NCBI RefSeq assembly: GCF_014192575.1
Contig: NZ_JACHYC010000005.1
Span: 605,474 to 669,473, forward strand
DNA length: 64,000 bases
Direction: 5' to 3'
Source of the DNA: Variovorax sp. Sphag1AA
GTDB taxonomy: Bacteria; Pseudomonadota; Gammaproteobacteria; Burkholderiales; Burkholderiaceae_C
The notes under the pieces are model-generated. The model saw only the letters and a list, made by a program, of their open reading frames with translations, made no database searches and was not told the origin of the DNA. The position numbers and the translations under genes were made by a program. How positions within the stretch are numbered: position 1 is the first letter of the stretch; each line of letters opens with the position of its first letter. Below, piece after piece: positions 59,831-64,000 of this stretch.

Positions 59831-60447
59831 GCGAACATCTCCTTGAGCTTGTCGACAGCACCCTTGGTGACCAGCACCTTCTTGTAGTGGACCAGCGAGA
59901 CCGGGTCGGCGTAACGCGGCTCGACGACGAGCACGTTGACCAAGTTGCGCGATGCCAGATACAGGTTCTCGTCGACTTCCTCGGCGATCACGAGCACGGA
60001 CTCGAGATTCATCGCCTTGAATTTGGCGGCCAGTGCCTTGGTCTTCGGCGAATCGACCTTGATCGAATCGACCACAGCCAGACGGCCTTCGCGAGCGAGT
60101 TGCGAGAAGATGGACGCCATGCCGGCGCGGTACATCTTCTTGTTGATCTTCTGCGTGAAGTTTTCGTCAGGCATGTTCGGGAAGATGCGGCCGCCCCCAC
60201 GCCACAGCGGCGAGGAAGTCATACCGGCACGGGCACGACCCGTTCCCTTTTGCTTGAAAGGCTTCTTGGTCGAGTGCTTGACCTGCTCGCGGTCCTTCTG
60301 GGCGCGAGTGCCTTGGCGTGCGTTGGCCTGGTAGGCGACAACGATCTGGTGAACCAGGTCTTCGTTGAAGTCACGGCCGAACACGGTTTCCGGCGCGTCG
60401 TACTTCGACGCTGCCTGGCCTTGTTCGTTCAGGAGTTCGAGTTCCAT
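59827..60447 (-). CDS. rplD: Ribosomal protein uL4
   Basis: 206 residues. The tunnel-reaching loop KQKGTGRARAGMTSSPLWRGGGRIFPN is intact. In E. coli L4 also represses the S10 operon through its leader. The start overlaps the rplC stop by one base. Confidence 0.97.
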   Translation of the reverse strand: MELELLNEQGQAASKYDAPETVFGRDFNEDLVHQIVVAYQANARQGTRAQKDREQVKHSTKKPFKQKGTGRARAGMTSSPLWRGGGRIFPNMPDENFTQKINKKMYRAGMASIFSQLAREGRLAVVDSIKVDSPKTKALAAKFKAMNLESVLVIAEEVDENLYLASRNLVNVLVVEPRYADPVSLVHYKKVLVTKGAVDKLKEMFA

Positions 60448-61127
60448 TACTTCGCTCCTTCAGCGGCTTGCGGCTTGGCCTTCACGGCCGGACGCACGGT
60501 GACAAAGCCACCCTTCGAGCCCGGAATCGCACCCTTGATCAGGAGCAACTGACGCGCTTCGTCGATGCGGATCACGTCGAGGTTCTGGGTCGTCACGGTG
60601 ACGTCACCCAGGTGACCCGTCATGCGCTTGCCAGGGAACACGCGACCAGGGTCCTGCGCCATACCGATGGAGCCAGGAACGTTGTGCGAACGGCTGTTAC
60701 CGTGCGACGCGCGCTGCGAACCCATGTTGTGGCGTTTGATCGTGCCGGCGTAGCCCTTACCGATCGAGGTGCCTTGCACATCGACCTTCTGGCCAACAGC
60801 AAAAACGCTGCCGACGGCGATCGCGCCACCAGCCTGATGCTGGGCAGCAGCATCTGCAGTCACGCGGAATTCCCGGATGATTTCGCCAGCTTCGACGCCC
60901 GCCTTGGCGAGGTGACCGGCTGCGGGCTTGGTCACGCGCGATGCCTTGCGCGAACCGAACGTCACTTGAAGTGCGACGTAGCCATCGTTCTCTTGGGACT
61001 TGATCTGGGTCACGCGGTTGTTGGACACATCCACCACCGTGACAGGAACTGCATCCCCGTCATCGGTGAAGAGACGCATCATCCCCACCTTGCGGCCCAG
61101 CAACCCGAGGGAGTTGCTCAGACTCAT
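60447..61127 (-). CDS. rplC: Ribosomal protein uL3
   Basis: 226 residues from ATG 61127 (GGAG about ten bases upstream); the open frame extends further but without L3 sequence. N-terminus LGLLGRKVGMMRLFTDDGDAVPVTVVDV; central loop QRASHGNSRSHNVPGSIGMAQDPGRVFPGKRMTGHLG. First gene after the inserted protease module, with its own promoter 124-153 bp upstream. Confidence 0.97.
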   Translation of the reverse strand: MSLSNSLGLLGRKVGMMRLFTDDGDAVPVTVVDVSNNRVTQIKSQENDGYVALQVTFGSRKASRVTKPAAGHLAKAGVEAGEIIREFRVTADAAAQHQAGGAIAVGSVFAVGQKVDVQGTSIGKGYAGTIKRHNMGSQRASHGNSRSHNVPGSIGMAQDPGRVFPGKRMTGHLGDVTVTTQNLDVIRIDEARQLLLIKGAIPGSKGGFVTVRPAVKAKPQAAEGAK

Positions 61128-61250
61128 TGGTTTTCTCCAAAACTTCCGCCGCTGCCACTTCAATTGGCGACAGCGTTTGGTGTGCGAAAGAAGGTTGATA
61201 AAGTTCTGCGCAAACCCCGTCTCGAAGACGCAATTTAGGCAGAGCCGGCG

Positions 61251-61280
61251 ATTATATCCCGGGCCCTGCCGATCCTGCAA
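61251..61280 (-). promoter_or_regulatory. Sigma-70-type promoter for the rplC-rpsQ block
   Basis: TTGCAG (61275-61280) and TATAAT (61251-61256) on the minus strand with an 18-bp spacer. The expected transcript would have a leader of about 117 bases before rplC. That leader holds the hairpin CGTCT-TCG-AGACG near 61220-61232 and a second possible stem (GCTGTC/GGCAGC), a possible r-protein control region. Confidence 0.7.
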
Positions 61281-61308
61281 CTCTGCGTCCCGCGCCCAGG
61301 AAGAAAGG

Positions 61309-61845
61309 CTACTTCACCTGCATGGAGCGGATTTTTTCGCCGCTCGGCGATTGCTTGAGCTCATTTCCGGAAGATTGCGCCGGGGAGGTCTTGCCCACCT
61401 GGATCGGAATCGACGTCGCGCTGGTAGCTCCGTACTGGGTCGTGAAAACGTGGACGTAACCGATGCCGTCCGCGGTCGGCGTCACAGCGATCGTCAAAGT
61501 CGTAGGACTGCCGGCCGGCAGTGTGACCGTTGAGGCAGCCGCCCCGAGTGTCAGCCCACCCTCCGTTTGCAGACGAAGCGAGGCGCCGGCCGGATCTGTC
61601 ACCCCACCCAGGGTGAGCACAACCGACGTGGCGGCACCCACCTGCGGAGTCCCGTCGACCCGAAACTGGACCACAACGCCGGAGCCGTTCGCCTTCATGG
61701 GCGCCGTCGTCATGGCGGCACGCCCTGCGGCCGCCTTCTCGGGCTTACTGGTATCGGAGGAGGCACTGGCGAAGGAAGAAAGTGCCAGCGTCAGCAACGC
61801 GAACGAACTCACGTATGCGCCTTTTCGTACAGCCGACGCGATCAT
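61309..61845 (-). CDS. Secreted Ig-like-domain protein of unknown function
   Basis: 178 residues from the ATG at 61845, which overlaps the metalloprotease stop as ATGA and gives a clean signal peptide (VRKGAYVSSFALLTLALSSFASA). The ATG at 61866 would add seven residues ahead of it. The mature part reads as one beta-sandwich: VVVQFRVDGTPQVGAATSVVLTLGG, SLRLQTEGGLTLGAAASTVTLPAGSPTTLTIAVTPTADGIGYVHVF. It ends in a basic tail. Co-translated with the protease, it may be a binding, inhibitory or presenting partner. No family recognised. Confidence 0.82.
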   Translation of the reverse strand: MIASAVRKGAYVSSFALLTLALSSFASASSDTSKPEKAAAGRAAMTTAPMKANGSGVVVQFRVDGTPQVGAATSVVLTLGGVTDPAGASLRLQTEGGLTLGAAASTVTLPAGSPTTLTIAVTPTADGIGYVHVFTTQYGATSATSIPIQVGKTSPAQSSGNELKQSPSGEKIRSMQVK

Positions 61846-63443
61846 TGGATGGTGACGGTAAAACATGTCGGTGTCTGCGCCGATGGCGAGGCCGCCGTCG
61901 ACTGGGAAGTGTTGTTGAAGTCGTCAATCACCAGAACGCTTTCGCCGGCCGGAAGAGCGACAACAGCCGATTCGCTCGAACCCAGTCCGTCAGATGCGGC
62001 GATCTGGCCGCCGTGATAGACCACGAAATCCGGGTCCGTCGCTGAAGCACCCGAGACGGAGATGGTGTAGTTCCGGGCAGTGGGTACGGTGAACCTCAAA
62101 TAGGCGAAATTTCCAAGCTTGTTGCCGGTCCCGGCCTGATTGATCACACAAGCCGAATACGTCGCGCCGGGCGTCGCCTGGTTGTACATGGGGAGCGCGG
62201 TGGAGACGCCGCCGTTGTTCGTTTCCGACCCGCCGAACGGATCTGCAGCTGGATTGATAGCCTGGCCGGCCAGGAGGGCACTCAAGTTGGAGGCACTTGC
62301 CGGAGCAGCTGCGTAAAAGGCCGCCGCGAAGGGGTGGATGGATGTCACCGCGATCCCATTCTTGAACGAGCCGGTCATCGTGTCATGGATCGCCTTGAAT
62401 CCGACCTGACTGTTGAGATTCCAGAGGATCGAATGAATGGAAGCCTCGCGATACCATCCCGCACCGGAAGTCAGCCCTGCAGTCAGGTTGACATTCGAGC
62501 CCGATGCCTGCCCCGCGCCCACCGAGTCGGTGTAGTTGCTTCTTCCGAGCGCGATCCCCGACCAGGCATTGCCCCAACCTTCCGAGAAGGCTACGCGCCG
62601 ATCGAGAAGATCAGTCATCGCATGACTGCCGCCGGGAGAATCGTCGCGGCTGAACGCAGACTGGTAGTAGTGGCCCCATTCGTGGGCGACCACTGATGCG
62701 TCGTACTCATCTGTGTCGACGCCCTCCTTGCCCAGTACGTAGATGGCGCGCCCGTCGGTTGCGTTGCTGAAAAAGGTCGTCCCGATTTGGCCTGCCGCAG
62801 GATTGTTTCCGCCCGGAACGTTGTTCTCGCTCCAAAAGACGCGCAGCAACGGAAATGCCGTAGATGGAGCCACCGACAGCACCTTTGCCTGGGCCGTATA
62901 GACCGTGTCCAGAAGTGCAAAAGGTCCGGCAACGCGAGGTGCGCTATAGCTCGAGCCACCCCAACCGGATGGGGCGTGAATGTCTCTGACAAGAGATGCA
63001 GAAATACCTGATGAGAACGCCGGCGTTTCCATCGCATAGATGGCGTTCGAGTTGGTGTTGTCACGAACCGTGACGTCCCAACTGGGCCCGGCTCCACCTT
63101 GCGACATCTGCGCCTTCACCCGGACGATCAGCAAGGTGCTCGGAGGCACCGTCACCGAATACGCTCCATTGCCGTCGGTTGTCGTCGAGGCCACGATCGT
63201 CGAACCATTCAGGACATCGACCGCGGCGCCTCGGACCGGCTTGGACGTCGTCGCGGCATAGAGGAGCGCTCCGGTTTCATTGGGCACGGAGTCATAGGTC
63301 GCAGTGCCAGTGAGCGTTACGGAATTGGCCGCTGTAGGCAAGAAGATGGCACCCCCGCCTCCTCCTCCGCCTCCGCCGCACCCCCCCACGAGCACCAACG
63401 TCGCGGACGCCACCAACACTTGCCAATACGATCTGTAACTCAT
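61842..63443 (-). CDS. Surface lipoprotein zinc metallopeptidase (HExxH)
   Basis: 533 residues. Signal with lipobox LVGGC (Cys22) followed by a run of nine Gly. Residues about 42-110 look like a carboxypeptidase-regulatory-like beta domain (GAAVDVLNGSTIVASTTTDGNGAYSV). Then comes the catalytic part with HEWGH (His254, Glu255, His258) in DASVVAHEWGHYYQSAF; Glu288 in VAFSEGWGNAW is the likely third zinc ligand, a gluzincin-like arrangement. The C-terminal approximately 100 residues resemble a PPC-type beta domain (FAYLRFTVPTARNYTISVSGASATDPDFVV). Lies between rpsJ and rplC. Exact peptidase family not recognised. Confidence 0.85.
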   Translation of the reverse strand: MSYRSYWQVLVASATLVLVGGCGGGGGGGGGAIFLPTAANSVTLTGTATYDSVPNETGALLYAATTSKPVRGAAVDVLNGSTIVASTTTDGNGAYSVTVPPSTLLIVRVKAQMSQGGAGPSWDVTVRDNTNSNAIYAMETPAFSSGISASLVRDIHAPSGWGGSSYSAPRVAGPFALLDTVYTAQAKVLSVAPSTAFPLLRVFWSENNVPGGNNPAAGQIGTTFFSNATDGRAIYVLGKEGVDTDEYDASVVAHEWGHYYQSAFSRDDSPGGSHAMTDLLDRRVAFSEGWGNAWSGIALGRSNYTDSVGAGQASGSNVNLTAGLTSGAGWYREASIHSILWNLNSQVGFKAIHDTMTGSFKNGIAVTSIHPFAAAFYAAAPASASNLSALLAGQAINPAADPFGGSETNNGGVSTALPMYNQATPGATYSACVINQAGTGNKLGNFAYLRFTVPTARNYTISVSGASATDPDFVVYHGGQIAASDGLGSSESAVVALPAGESVLVIDDFNNTSQSTAASPSAQTPTCFTVTIQ

Positions 63444-63507
63444 CCCTGCCCCTAGAGGATCTCGACGGCCGGTCGCCGTGGCTGTCTAGGATGCCACATT
63501 AGGACGA

Positions 63508-63546
63508 GCAAAAGAGAAAGCCCGTTCGCATTTCTACGAACGGGCT
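63508..63546 (-). terminator. Terminator after rpsJ
   Basis: AGCCCGTTCG (63519-63528) pairs with CGAACGGGCT (63537-63546) over an 8-base loop; on the minus strand TTTCTCTTTTG follows. It ends the tuf-rpsJ transcript before the protease gene. Confidence 0.85.
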
Positions 63547-63568
63547 CTATGGCTGAGCGAGAAAACTC

Positions 63569-63883
63569 TTACTGCAGCTTGATCTCGACGTCGACACCAG
63601 CCGGGAGGTCCAGCTTCATCAGCGCGTCAACGGTCTTGTCCGTCGGATCAACGATGTCCATCAGACGCTGATGCGTGCGAATCTCGAACTGGTCGCGGCT
63701 CGTCTTGTTGACGTGCGGCGAGCGCAGGATGTCGAAACGCTTCATGCGGGTCGGCAGCGGCACCGGGCCCTTGACGATGGCGCCAGTGCGCTTGGCGGTA
63801 TCAACGATCTCGGCAGCCGATTGGTCGATCAGCTTGTAGTCGAACGCCTTCAGGCGGATGCGGATTTTTTGCTTGGTAGCCAT
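63569..63883 (-). CDS. rpsJ: Ribosomal protein uS10
   Basis: 104 residues, normal length. KIRIRLKAFDYKLIDQSAAEIVDTAKRTGA and GPVPLPTRMKRFDILRSPHVNK are family hallmarks. Also the NusE antitermination factor. Here it is separated from rplC by about 2.4 kb, in contrast to the usual S10 operon. Confidence 0.98.
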   Translation of the reverse strand: MATKQKIRIRLKAFDYKLIDQSAAEIVDTAKRTGAIVKGPVPLPTRMKRFDILRSPHVNKTSRDQFEIRTHQRLMDIVDPTDKTVDALMKLDLPAGVDVEIKLQ

Positions 63884-63906
63884 GTTGCTTCCTTCCTAGC
63901 GTTCGA

Positions 63907-64000
63907 TCAGATGTCGAGGATCTTGGCCACGACGCCCGAGCCCACGGTGCGGCCGCCTTCGCGGATCGCGAAGCGCAGACCTTCTTCCATGGCGATCGGA
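63907..64000 (-). CDS. tuf: Elongation factor Tu, C-terminal end only
   Basis: The last 30 or so residues are in the window: PIAMEEGLRFAIREGG then RTVGSGVVAKILDI and a TGA stop (complement of 63907-63909). This is the invariant beta-barrel end of EF-Tu. The start lies beyond base 64000. Location next to rpsJ is the usual str-operon end. Confidence 0.95.
   Translation of the reverse strand, partial: PIAMEEGLRFAIREGGRTVGSGVVAKILDI

Noticed and set aside
1..64000. CRISPR array, transposase, prophage or integrative element
   Set aside because: No regularly spaced direct repeats, no transposase or integrase motifs, no tRNA gene with flanking duplication; only the four short structured repeats are dispersed.

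Overview
The window looks like one contiguous piece of a chromosome from a high-GC betaproteobacterium of the family Comamonadaceae, most probably Variovorax or a close relative. This is inferred from gene order (the S10 ribosomal block, the ATP synthase operon, D-aminotransferase/DUF493/lipB/lipA), strongly GC-biased third codon positions and a dispersed palindromic repeat. No tool was run. There are no rRNA or tRNA genes, CRISPR arrays, transposases or prophage genes. No stretch longer than 300 bases lacks a gene.

Layout. 1-6.6 kb: a TetR repressor divergent from an RND efflux operon (MFP, permease, outer-membrane channel), with an AcrR-type operator between them. 6.7-12.9 kb: a cytochrome c, several housekeeping or unknown genes, and a LemA/TPM-domain trio. 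13-15.7 kb: an MBL-fold exonuclease plus ATP-dependent DNA ligase pair. 15.8-21.9 kb: a ROK-regulated sugar ABC transporter operon with a Gfo/Idh/MocA dehydrogenase. 22-29.3 kb: the complete atpIBEFHAGDC operon. 29.4-35.0 kb: D-amino-acid aminotransferase, DUF493, lipB (apparently with a CTG start), lipA, an acyl-CoA-synthetase-like enzyme and an ion-transporter-family protein. 35.0-37.7 kb: an AraC regulator with a two-site operator in front of a DMT exporter, then an NADP-dependent oxidoreductase. 37.8-44.0 kb: an aldehyde dehydrogenase downstream of a five-gene branched-chain-amino-acid-type ABC transporter, with a divergent AraC/FeaR-like regulator followed by a SulP transporter. 46.6-49.6 kb: a Spy-like lipoprotein, DUF4260, response regulator and histidine kinase operon. 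49.7-52.4 kb: a permease-less regulatory PTS (EIIA, HPr, EI). 52.4-56.1 kb: redox proteins (thioredoxin-like, cytochrome c', cytochrome b561, peroxiredoxin) and a GNAT acetyltransferase. 56.1-64 kb: the S10 ribosomal block in reverse, from rpsQ to rplC, then rpsJ and the end of tuf.

Two features stand out. First, four copies of an approximately 86-bp structured repeat (near 17.0, 22.0, 39.3 and 51.6 kb) all sit 0-10 bp after a stop codon, in the same orientation, before a co-directional gene. Their stems differ in sequence between copies but keep pairing. Second, the S10 ribosomal block is interrupted between rpsJ and rplC by a terminator, a two-gene secreted metalloprotease/Ig-like module and a new promoter.

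Many operons show ATGA-type stop/start overlaps (liv cluster, lig/exo, ROK/ABC, response regulator/kinase, Spy/DUF4260, rplD/rplW), which suggests tight translational coupling.
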